Assembly (NCBI GenBank): GCA_009926295.1
Contig: RFPF01000210.1
Location: forward strand, 1-5,508
DNA: 5,508 bases
Direction of reading: 5' to 3'
Origin: Planctomycetia bacterium
GTDB lineage: Bacteria; Planctomycetota; Planctomycetia; Pirellulales; UBA1268
The position numbers were made by a program, and so were the translations under genes. How positions within the stretch are numbered: the first letter of the stretch is position 1; the number at the start of each line of letters is the position of its first letter. Shown here in pieces: positions 1 to 5,139 of this stretch. The notes beneath the pieces were generated by a model. That model was not told the DNA's origin and searched no databases. It worked only from the letters and a program-made list of their open reading frames with translations.

Positions 1-10
1 GTCCAGCGGC

Positions 11-19
11 ACTATACCA
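11..19 (-). promoter_or_regulatory. Candidate extended -10 promoter for a gene left of the window
   Basis: On the minus strand the sequence reads TGG-TATAGT, an extended -10 (TGn) followed by a hexamer matching TATAAT at five of six positions. Transcription would start near position 4 and run out of the left edge. No convincing -35 hexamer lies 16-19 bp upstream, but two copies of CACGGCCGG (18-26 and 33-41) do. AT-rich hexamers are rare in this GC-rich DNA, which gives some support. The gene it would serve is not visible. Confidence 0.25.
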
Positions 20-41
20 CGGCCGGCCCCTTCACGGCCGG
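18..41. repeat. Direct repeat CACGGCCGG, two copies 15 bp apart
   Basis: CACGGCCGG occurs exactly at 18-26 and 33-41. A shortened relative, TTCACCGG, follows at 42-49; the second copy is also preceded by TT. The copies lie over and upstream of the candidate leftward -10 at 11-19, so they could be regulator sites. The core CGGCCG is common in GC-rich DNA, so chance is not excluded. Confidence 0.3.
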
Positions 42-54
42 TTCACCGGTCGCC

Positions 55-75
55 CGGCGGAGGCCCGGGCCGCCG
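55..75 (-). terminator. GC hairpin downstream of the nucleoside transporter gene
   Basis: CGGCGG at 55-60 pairs perfectly with CCGCCG at 70-75 around a 9-nt loop. The hairpin lies 6 nt past the stop codon of the leftward transporter gene. There is no U-tract after it, so it is not a classical intrinsic terminator. It may stabilise the mRNA 3' end, or be a chance product of the base composition. Confidence 0.25.
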
Positions 76-81
76 CCGCGG

Positions 82-1548
82 TCAACGCCCCGTGAGGACG
101 CCGGCGATGGCGGCGTTGATGAGCGTGGCGAGGAACCCCGCGAACAGCGCCCTGCCCCCGAGCCTCGCGAGGTCGTGGCGGCGGGACGGCGCGATCGCGC
201 CGATGCCGCCGATCTGGATGCCCACGGAGGCGAAGTTGGCGAAGCCGGTGAGCGCGTAGGCGGCGAGTTCGAACGAGCGCTTCTGCATCGCCCCGTCGGC
301 GAGCAGTTTCTTCATCTGCAGATAGGCGTAGTGCTCGTTGATGGAGAGCTTCGCCCCGAGGAGCGACCCCACCTGCTGCTGGTCGGCGGGTTCGACGCCG
401 ATGAGCATGGCGGCCGGGGCGAAGAGCCAGCCGAACAGCATCTTCAGCGACAGGCCGTCGGCGATCCATGCCACCGGCAGGCCGCACCAGCCGAGGAGCG
501 GCTTCACGCAGCCGAGGAGGCCGTCGAACATCGCCACGAAGGCGATGAACACGATGAGCATGGCCGCCACGTTGAGGGCCAGCCGCAGGCCATCGGCGGC
601 GCCGGCCGCGGCGGCATCGACCGCATTGACGTAGGGTGACTTGATCTCCGTGTGGGGCGTCAGGCCGCTCGTCTCCGGCTTGGAGGTCTCGGGGAAGATG
701 AGTTTCGCGAGGTACAGGCTGCAGGGGCAGGCCATCACGCAGGTGGTGAGCACGGCGACCGGATCGGCGCCGTAGTTGATGTACACGGCCATCATGCCGC
801 CGGAGATGTGGGCGAAGCCGCTGACCATGAGCGTGGCAAGTTCGGAGCGGGTCATCCGCGGCACGTAGGGCTTGACGATGAGCGGCGCCTCGGTCTGCCC
901 CATGAACACGTTGGCGGCCACGGACAGCGTCTCGGCCCCGCTCGTGCCGAGCACGAACACCATCACCCGGGCGAAGAGCCGCACGATCCCCTGCAGCACG
1001 CCGAAGTGGTAGAGAACCGTGAAGAATGCCGACACGAAGAGGATCGGGGGCAGCGCCTTGAAGGCGAACATGAACAGGAATTCCTTCCCCGGGTTGAGCG
1101 CGATGTCGCCCGGATTGGCGAGGTTGCCGAAGACGAACTTCGCCCCCTCGTCGGAGAAACCGATGAAGGCTTTCACCACCTCCCCGACCACTTCGAACAG
1201 GCCGCGGACCGACCATGTCGTGCCGAAAAGCGTGACGCTGCCGTGGATCACGAGCAGGGCCAGGGCCAGCTGCAGGAGCTGCAGGAGGACGCCTCCCGCC
1301 ACGGTCCGCCAGTTGACCTCGCGGAGGTTCGTCGAGGCGGCCGCCCCGAGCACGAAGAAGGCGACGCACCCGATCAGGGCCGCACCCTTCGGGCCGATCG
1401 TGCCCTGCAGGGCGTATGCCGCGGCAGTGAGCGCGACAAAGACCGCGAGGAGGCCGGCCCGCCATGCCAGCGGCGTGCGTGGGCCGGGTTCGGCCGGTTG
1501 CGGCTGCGGCTCTGAAACGCTCGCCGTGTCGGATTCTGCCGGCTGCAT
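82..1548 (-). CDS. Concentrative nucleoside transporter (CNT / NupC family)
   Basis: A 488-residue inner-membrane protein predicted to import nucleosides using a Na+ or H+ gradient. Residues 1-27 are polar and proline-rich. Membrane segments begin near 28-46, 53-70 and 81-103. Family hallmarks are present: GQTEAP at 217-222 (nucleoside-binding Gln-Thr-Glu), GAKLSINE at 398-405 with the substrate-binding Glu405, and GFANFAS at 435-441 followed by GIQIGGIGA, which supplies the conserved Phe, Asn and Ser. Bacterial CNTs are usually about 400-420 residues, so this one is longer at the N-terminus and in a polar loop near 285-310. The signature GxKx3NEFVA(Y/M/F) is altered here to NEHYAY. The start was chosen because AAAGGA lies 5 nt upstream of the ATG and because homology begins soon after. 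An upstream in-frame extension runs antisense to the next gene and is not credible. Family assignment is firm; substrate and coupling ion are not determined. Confidence 0.93.
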   Translation of the reverse strand: MQPAESDTASVSEPQPQPAEPGPRTPLAWRAGLLAVFVALTAAAYALQGTIGPKGAALIGCVAFFVLGAAASTNLREVNWRTVAGGVLLQLLQLALALLVIHGSVTLFGTTWSVRGLFEVVGEVVKAFIGFSDEGAKFVFGNLANPGDIALNPGKEFLFMFAFKALPPILFVSAFFTVLYHFGVLQGIVRLFARVMVFVLGTSGAETLSVAANVFMGQTEAPLIVKPYVPRMTRSELATLMVSGFAHISGGMMAVYINYGADPVAVLTTCVMACPCSLYLAKLIFPETSKPETSGLTPHTEIKSPYVNAVDAAAAGAADGLRLALNVAAMLIVFIAFVAMFDGLLGCVKPLLGWCGLPVAWIADGLSLKMLFGWLFAPAAMLIGVEPADQQQVGSLLGAKLSINEHYAYLQMKKLLADGAMQKRSFELAAYALTGFANFASVGIQIGGIGAIAPSRRHDLARLGGRALFAGFLATLINAAIAGVLTGR

Positions 1549-1553
1549 CCGGT

Positions 1554-1559
1554 TCCTTT
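1554..1559 (-). promoter_or_regulatory. Shine-Dalgarno site of the nucleoside transporter gene
   Basis: On the minus strand AAAGGA is followed by 5 nt and then the ATG at 1548-1546. It is the only strong Shine-Dalgarno site I see in this window. It fixes the start at 1548 and argues against the long upstream in-frame extension. Confidence 0.65.
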
Positions 1560-1598
1560 CAGTTGCATCGCACGGGCGCGGGGCCCGCCCGCGACGCG

Positions 1599-1604
1599 AG
1601 GATA
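1599..1604 (-). promoter_or_regulatory. Weak candidate -10 for the nucleoside transporter gene
   Basis: The minus-strand hexamer TATCCT matches TATAAT at four of six positions and would give a leader of roughly 45 nt before the ATG at 1548. No good -35 hexamer is visible at the expected distance. The leader is very GC-rich, with a possible 6-bp stem (CGCGGG 1577-1582 with CCCGCG 1588-1593). This is a guess based on position and relative AT content only. Confidence 0.2.
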
Positions 1605-1656
1605 GCGGCCCGCAGGGGCCGTTGGCGAGTGTCTCGGCCGCGGCGTCGGCGAACGT

Positions 1657-1686
1657 TTGAACGGGCCGCCCGATCCCCCTTAGACT
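1657..1686 (+). promoter_or_regulatory. Candidate promoter TTGAAC-18-TAGACT for the membrane-anchored DUF2135-like gene
   Basis: TTGAAC at 1657-1662 (four of six matches to TTGACA) is followed after 18 bp by TAGACT at 1681-1686 (four of six matches to TATAAT). Transcription would start near 1693, leaving a leader of about 36 nt before the ATG at 1729. The -10 sits between CCCCC (1675-1679) and GGGGG (1687-1691), a small perfect inverted repeat. The 18-bp spacing equals that of the candidate promoter of the hydrolase gene. Confidence 0.45.
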
Positions 1687-1728
1687 GGGGGACGCGGGCC
1701 GATTCCCGCGGATCGCCGCCGGACTGCC

Positions 1729-2751
1729 ATGCCCATGCTCGCCTCTCCGAAGGTCCGGCCGACGCGACGACCCGCTGCGCCGCCGCGGGGGTTCGTCGCG
1801 GCGGTGGACGGATTCGTGCGGGACATCTACCGAACGGGTTTCGTCCAGAGCCTGATCCTGCATCTGATCATCCTGCTCGCGATGGCGCTCGCCGCCACCC
1901 GGTCGCCTCGTGATGCGAGCCCCGTGGCGCTCACCCTCGACTTCGGCGAGGAGGAGGCCGCGATCGAGGTCGCGGCGGCAGCCGAGCCGATCGTGGCCGC
2001 CGTTCCGCTTCCGGAGGCGGAGCCGAGGGAGCCCGCGATGTTCCCCGATCCCCTGACGCGTTTCGAGGCCGTCGCGGTCGAGATTCCCGAGGTGGACCTC
2101 GCCGCGCTCGAGCGCGCCGGCGACTCGTCCGCCGTGCCTACGGAGCATCTGCTCGCCGCGTTGCCGGCGGCGGCCACGATCGGCACGGCCGCCGCCGTGG
2201 CCGCGACCGGACCGGCCGTCGAATCCCTTGCCGCCACCGATGGATGGGGAGCCGGTGCCGGAAACTCCGCCCTCGGAGGAGAACTCGGCCGGAGGCTGCG
2301 GTTCGCGGGAGCCCGCACCGGCGACGTGCAGGTGTCAATCCGCTGGGATTCCATCGACGACATCGACGTTCACGTGTTCGTCGACGCCGCCGACGGCCGT
2401 TGGATGTCGGCCGTCAACTGGATGACGCGGTTCGGCGTCTGCGGAGGCATCCTCGACGTGGACGCGAACGCGGCTCCCACCCGGCTGACGTGGCAGCCCG
2501 TGGAAAACGTGTACTGGGCCAAGGGACGCGCGCCCTACGGCCGATTCACCGTCGCGGTCCACCACTTTCGAAACTGGTCGGGCGGGCGTCGGACTCCGGT
2601 CGAAGTGGCCGTGTTGGTGGACGGGAACGTGCAGCGGTTCACCGTCGCTCTCGTCCCCGGAGAAGGCCTGCGGGAGATCACGACGTTCGTGCGGGTTCCG
2701 GGGACGACGTATGCCCCCGCGGCCCCGCCCGAACCGACCGCGGGTCGGTAG
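1729..2751 (+). CDS. Membrane-anchored protein with C-terminal YfaP/DUF2135-like domain, function unknown
   Basis: A 340-residue protein with three parts. Residues 1-37 are basic and proline/arginine-rich. Residues about 38-57 form one hydrophobic helix (QSLILHLIILLAMALAA), reminiscent of a TonB-type N-terminal anchor; with the positive charges before it, this predicts N-in and C-terminus in the periplasm. Residues about 60-195 are a low-complexity Ala/Glu/Pro-rich linker, strongly acidic in its first part. Residues about 196-325 look like a DUF2135/YfaP-type beta domain: GDVQVSIRWDS then DDIDVHV (210-216), GGILDVDANA (239-248), PVENVYW (257-263) and APYGRFTVAVHHF. In that family the aspartates and ENxYW motif are conserved; metal binding is possible but not shown. 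A short Pro-rich tail ends the protein. The first ATG was taken; another lies 6 nt later, and neither has a clear Shine-Dalgarno site. It is divergent from the transporter gene, with no operon partner. The biochemical role is unknown. Confidence 0.85.
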   Translation: MPMLASPKVRPTRRPAAPPRGFVAAVDGFVRDIYRTGFVQSLILHLIILLAMALAATRSPRDASPVALTLDFGEEEAAIEVAAAAEPIVAAVPLPEAEPREPAMFPDPLTRFEAVAVEIPEVDLAALERAGDSSAVPTEHLLAALPAAATIGTAAAVAATGPAVESLAATDGWGAGAGNSALGGELGRRLRFAGARTGDVQVSIRWDSIDDIDVHVFVDAADGRWMSAVNWMTRFGVCGGILDVDANAAPTRLTWQPVENVYWAKGRAPYGRFTVAVHHFRNWSGGRRTPVEVAVLVDGNVQRFTVALVPGEGLREITTFVRVPGTTYAPAAPPEPTAGR

Positions 2752-2926
2752 GATCCGCCGGCATCCCGCTGCCGCGAATCGCAACCTGATCTGTCTCGTG
2801 GGCCGGGCGACGCTCACCGTCCGGGCGCACGCCACCAAGCGGGCCATGGCGAGGGAGCCGCAGTTCATACCGGACGGCATGTGTCCGCGACGCGGCGTTT
2901 CGCAGGCCTGCACGCCGGCCCTGCGG
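2752..2926. other. Intergenic stretch without a supported gene
   Basis: Between the anchored-protein gene and the promoter of the hydrolase gene I find no RNA gene and no strong terminator. Short open frames run through it on both strands, but none has a start signal or a recognisable product. An imperfect AGGCC/GGCCCT inverted motif near 2903-2922 is too weak to call. Confidence 0.4.
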
Positions 2927-2956
2927 TTGCGCTGACTCCCGTGTGGCGGCTACGAT
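2927..2956 (+). promoter_or_regulatory. Candidate promoter TTGCGC-18-TACGAT for the metallo-hydrolase gene
   Basis: TTGCGC at 2927-2932 precedes TACGAT at 2951-2956 by 18 bp; the latter matches TATAAT at four of six positions. The predicted transcription start, about 7 nt beyond the -10, falls on the A of the ATG at 2964. That would make the mRNA leaderless. The upstream GTG at 2943 would then lie inside the promoter and not be transcribed. Confidence 0.4.
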
Positions 2957-2963
2957 GTCGGTG

Positions 2964-3824
2964 ATGACCGTCCATCCGCACCACGCAGGGCCGTTCCGCG
3001 ACATCGCCGGGCAACTGCTCTTCCTCGGCACCGGCACGAGCGTGGGCGTTCCGGTCGTTGGGTGCGGGTGTGGCACGTGCACGAGCGGCGATCCGCGGAA
3101 TCGCCGCACACGCACGAGCGTGGCCCTCGGCCTGCCCGGCGGCACGCTGCTCGTCGACACCACTCCCGACCTCCGCAGCCAGCTGCTGCGGGAGCGAATC
3201 GGCAGCGTGCAGGCGATCCTTTACACCCACGACCACGTCGACCACGTCTACGGCCTCGATGACATCCGCCCGATCTGCTACCGCGCGGGCGGCCCCGTGC
3301 CCGTCTACTGCGAGGAACGCGTGGAACTGCGGATCCGCAGGGCCTTCGACTACGCCTTCGAGCCGGTTCCCGTCCCGGGCGGCGGAGTGCCCAAGATCGC
3401 CTTCGAGCGCATCTCGACGGCACCGTTCGATCTGCTGGGGGTCCGCGTGATCCCGCTTCGGCTGCGCCATGGAACGTTCGACGTCCTCGGCTTCCGCTTC
3501 GGAGACCTCGCCTACTGCACCGACACGAACCTCATCCCCGACGAGACGTGGCCGCTGCTGGCCGGCGTCGACACGCTCGTCCTCGACTGCCTCCGGCCCG
3601 ACCGGCACCCGACTCACCTCTCCCTCGACGAGGCCCTCTCGGTGGCGGCCCGCGTCGGTGCGAGGCGCACGCTGTTCGTTCACATGTGCCACGACCTGGA
3701 GCACACCACCGCTTCGGCGCGGCTTCCCGCCGGCGTCGAAATGGCCTACGACGGCCTCGTCGTGCCGCTTGCGGGGGTGTGGGGCACGCCGGTCGCGGAC
3801 CCGCGACATCCGCGCGAGCGTTGA
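2964..3824 (+). CDS. Metallo-beta-lactamase-fold hydrolase (PhnP / COG1235 type)
   Basis: A soluble 286-residue metallo-hydrolase predicted to cut a phosphodiester or similar bond with two metal ions. It opens with a GTGTSVGVPVVGC strand-loop, then a Cys cluster C34-x-C36-x2-C39 like the structural zinc site of PhnP. The fold's main metal motif THDHVDH is at 88-94 (H89, H91, D93, H94). Further likely ligands are H169 in RLRHG, D187 in CTDTN, and H240/H243 in FVHMCHD; THLSLDEAL near 217-225 is another family motif. Length fits the family (about 250-290). Three in-frame starts exist: GTG 2943, ATG 2955 and ATG 2964. I prefer 2964 because a promoter-like -10 overlaps the first two; the extra residues carry no family motif. 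No phosphonate genes are nearby, so a PhnP role in C-P lyase is unsupported. The substrate is unknown; general phosphodiesterase or nucleotide-processing activity is possible. Confidence 0.9.
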   Translation: MTVHPHHAGPFRDIAGQLLFLGTGTSVGVPVVGCGCGTCTSGDPRNRRTRTSVALGLPGGTLLVDTTPDLRSQLLRERIGSVQAILYTHDHVDHVYGLDDIRPICYRAGGPVPVYCEERVELRIRRAFDYAFEPVPVPGGGVPKIAFERISTAPFDLLGVRVIPLRLRHGTFDVLGFRFGDLAYCTDTNLIPDETWPLLAGVDTLVLDCLRPDRHPTHLSLDEALSVAARVGARRTLFVHMCHDLEHTTASARLPAGVEMAYDGLVVPLAGVWGTPVADPRHPRER

Positions 3825-3863
3825 CCCCGGGCGGGAGGGCCAGCGCTCCGTCGCGAGGGTCAT

Positions 3864-3888
3864 GAGCGTGGACGAGGCCCTCACGCTC
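3864..3888. terminator. Hairpin between the convergent hydrolase and Fic genes
   Basis: GAGCGTG at 3864-3870 pairs perfectly with CACGCTC at 3882-3888 across an 11-nt loop. The right arm covers the stop codon of the leftward Fic gene (3881-3883), and the whole structure lies about 40 nt past the hydrolase stop. A position between convergent genes suits a shared terminator, but there is no T-run on either strand. An alternative pairing of GAGGG (3855-3859) with CCCTC (3878-3882) is also possible. Confidence 0.3.
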
Positions 3889-4993
3889 CTGGTTCGGCCA
3901 GACGGTAGCTCGTGCTCCGGCCGGCGCCGGGGTTTCGGACCAGAATGCCCCTGGCCATGAGATCCTGGATGTCGCGGAGTGCGGTATCGGGCGAGCACTT
4001 CTCCATCCGCGAGTACTTCGCCGTGGAGAGCCCTCCTTCGAAGCCGTCGAGCAGACGGTTGATCACCGAACGTTGCCGCTCGTTCACAGGCGCGCCCGCC
4101 GCGAGCGACCGCCAGACGTCGGCCTTGCGCAGCACGCCGTCGACGAGCGTGCCCGCGCCGTCGATCGCGCGCGACAGGCACCCGAGGAACCACACGAGCC
4201 AGGCAGTGATGTCGAGGTCGCCCCGCTGGACCCTCTCCAGGATCCGGTAATAGTCCCTCCGCTCCGCCTCGATCTGCGTCGACATGCTGTAGAAGCGCTC
4301 CGGGCAGCCATCGGCCCGGGCGAGCAGGAGATCGGCGATGGCCCGCGCGAGGCGACCGTTGCCATCCTCGAAGGGATGGATCGTGACGAACCAGAAGTGG
4401 GCGACGGCCGCCCGGAGGACCGGATCGATCGGCCCGGGGGTGTCGCACCAGTCGAGGAAGTGATCCATCTCCGCCGGAACACGTTCGGCCGGCGGCGCCT
4501 CGAAGTGCACCCGCTCCCTTCCCATAGGTCCGGACACCACCTGCATCGCACCGGCCTCGACCGGGCGCCAGCAGCCCACCGCGATGGGGCGGGTGCCGCT
4601 GTGGCCGACGGGGAAGAGGGCCGCGTGCCAGCCGTGGAGCCGCGCGGCGGTGACCGGAGCGGACGCGTTGCGGGTTGCGTCGAGCATCACCTCGACGAAG
4701 CCCTCCACGTCGCGGGGCACCCGGCGCACGCCCCCCTGCGGCAGCCCCAACCGCCTGGCGATCGAGGAGCGGACGACATCGCCGTCGAGGCGTTCCCCTT
4801 CGATCGCCGCCGAAGCGACGACGTCGCTGGTGAGCACATGGAGCGCCGCCTCCTCCCGAAGGTCGAAACCGATCCCCGCCATCCTCCCCAGGAGCAACCC
4901 CTGCCGGTGGCGGGTGTCGACGAGACGACCGAGAACCTCCGTGTCGTCCCAGACGAATGCCGGCCAGCCCTGCTTTTCATGGATAAAACGCAT
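3881..4993 (-). CDS. Fic-domain protein (predicted AMP-transferase) with N-terminal DUF4172-like and C-terminal winged-helix regions
   Basis: A 370-residue cytosolic protein. Fic enzymes usually move AMP from ATP to a hydroxyl side chain of a target protein. Residues 1-85 resemble DUF4172 (WPAFVWDD, then GRMAGIGFDLREEA). They include SAAIEG at 61-66, which fits the inhibitory-helix motif [S/T]xxxE[G/N]; E65 would block productive ATP binding. The Fic core carries HPFEDGNGRLAR at 206-217, a complete HxFx[D/E]GNGRxxR motif, so catalysis should be intact. Residues about 300-370 (NERQRSVINRLLDGFEGG... DIQDLMARGILVRN) look like a winged helix-turn-helix. The in-frame TTG at 5089 was rejected because homology starts at MRFIHEKQGWP. 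No strong Shine-Dalgarno site is present; GAAAG sits 10 nt upstream in a hairpin loop. The inhibitory motif is inside the same chain and no separate antitoxin gene adjoins, so this is more likely a self-inhibited regulator than a FicT/FicA toxin pair. The target is unknown. Confidence 0.92.
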   Translation of the reverse strand: MRFIHEKQGWPAFVWDDTEVLGRLVDTRHRQGLLLGRMAGIGFDLREEAALHVLTSDVVASAAIEGERLDGDVVRSSIARRLGLPQGGVRRVPRDVEGFVEVMLDATRNASAPVTAARLHGWHAALFPVGHSGTRPIAVGCWRPVEAGAMQVVSGPMGRERVHFEAPPAERVPAEMDHFLDWCDTPGPIDPVLRAAVAHFWFVTIHPFEDGNGRLARAIADLLLARADGCPERFYSMSTQIEAERRDYYRILERVQRGDLDITAWLVWFLGCLSRAIDGAGTLVDGVLRKADVWRSLAAGAPVNERQRSVINRLLDGFEGGLSTAKYSRMEKCSPDTALRDIQDLMARGILVRNPGAGRSTSYRLAEPGA

Positions 4994-4994
4994 G

Positions 4995-5038
4995 ATCGCC
5001 GCACTTTCTGCGGCGATTACACCTGGCCATCGCCGCAG
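4995..5038 (-). promoter_or_regulatory. Three-copy nonamer at the fic start: alternative hairpins or operator
   Basis: ATCGCCGCA occurs at 4995-5003 and 5029-5037, and its exact reverse complement TGCGGCGAT at 5009-5017. The middle copy can pair with the proximal copy (9 bp, 5-nt loop CTTTC) or with the distal copy (10 bp including 5008/5038, 11-nt loop), but not both. The proximal hairpin ends 1 nt before the fic ATG and holds the only purine-rich, Shine-Dalgarno-like GAAAG in its loop; forming it should hinder translation, and forming the distal one should free the site. As DNA, the copies are half-sites with centres 14 and 20 bp apart around a candidate -10, suited to a dimeric repressor, perhaps the winged helix of Fic itself. 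The repeats are certain; the function is inferred. Confidence 0.6.
5016..5021 (-). promoter_or_regulatory. Candidate -10 (TGTAAT) of the fic promoter
   Basis: The minus-strand hexamer TGTAAT matches TATAAT at five of six positions and is the best -10 in the fic upstream region. Transcription would start near 5008-5009, giving a leader of about 15 nt. No clear -35 is found 16-19 bp upstream. The hexamer overlaps one nonamer and lies between two of them. If this is the promoter, the mRNA would lack the distal nonamer and the operator reading would be favoured over RNA switching. Confidence 0.3.
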
Positions 5039-5075
5039 GCCCGAGAAGCCCTGCCGGACGGACGCTCCGGGCCGC

Positions 5076-5095
5076 ACAAAAGGTGACAAAAGGTG
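5076..5095. repeat. Tandem duplicate of ACAAAAGGTG
   Basis: The 10-bp unit ACAAAAGGTG is present twice head to tail (5076-5085 and 5086-5095). The second copy leads directly into the left arm of the neighbouring palindrome. Thus AAAAGGTG appears twice directly and once inverted (CACCTTTT, 5101-5108). It may be a slipped duplication of one arm of the palindrome, or sites for a protein spaced one helical turn apart. Confidence 0.6.
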
Positions 5096-5109
5096 GCTGC
5101 CACCTTTTT
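5088..5109 (-). terminator. Palindromic terminator-like hairpin after the P-type ATPase gene
   Basis: AAAAGGTGGC at 5088-5097 and GCCACCTTTT at 5099-5108 are perfect inverted arms around one base; as RNA this folds to a 9-bp stem with a 3-nt loop. The stem ends in A and T runs on its two sides, so both strands give a GC stem closing on a U-run, as in a bidirectional intrinsic terminator. It begins about 19 nt past the ATPase stop and so should separate that gene from fic. It also resembles short AAAAGGTG/CACCTTTT palindromes that I recall as common in planctomycete intergenic DNA; that memory cannot be verified here. Confidence 0.6.
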
Positions 5110-5116
5110 CCTTCGC

Positions 5117-5139
5117 CCACCGGGGCTTCAGACCGGTGG
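5117..5139 (-). repeat. Inverted repeat spanning the stop codon of the P-type ATPase gene
   Basis: CCACCGG at 5117-5123 and CCGGTGG at 5133-5139 are perfect 7-bp arms around a 9-nt loop that holds the TGA stop (5130-5128). Together with the next palindrome it places two hairpins in tandem at the 3' end of the ATPase mRNA. No U-run follows this one. It may aid mRNA stability or pausing, or be chance. Confidence 0.4.

Noticed and set aside
32..1515. Other long open frames overlapping the transporter gene (477 residues minus, 287 residues plus)
   Set aside because: Both are Arg/His/Gly-rich shadows of the CNT coding region, which has multiple conserved motifs in its own frame.
1577..1620. Small GC hairpins in the transporter leader (CGCGGG/CCCGCG and GGCCC/GGGCC)
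   Set aside because: Stems of 5-6 bp made only of G and C are expected often by chance in DNA of this composition.
1549..2148. Upstream in-frame extension of the nucleoside transporter (a 688-residue reading)
   Set aside because: It runs antisense through the divergent gene, encodes Arg/Gly-rich sequence with no family match, and a clear Shine-Dalgarno site marks the ATG at 1548.
2711..2935. A 74-residue plus-strand open frame in the gap before the hydrolase gene
   Set aside because: It starts inside the preceding gene in another frame, has no ribosome binding site and no recognisable motif.
2865..4448. A 527-residue minus-strand open frame across the hydrolase and fic genes
   Set aside because: Shadow frame of two genes with strong catalytic motifs; its product is Arg/Ala-rich low-complexity sequence typical of high-GC antisense frames.
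3881..4993. Fic/antitoxin (toxin-antitoxin) module
   Set aside because: The inhibitory motif is within the Fic protein and no small partner gene lies on either side; the neighbours are a convergent hydrolase and a separately terminated ATPase.
4994..5089. N-terminal extension of Fic from a TTG at 5089
   Set aside because: It would translate through the repeat cluster and part of the terminator-like palindrome, and family similarity begins at MRFIHEKQGWP.
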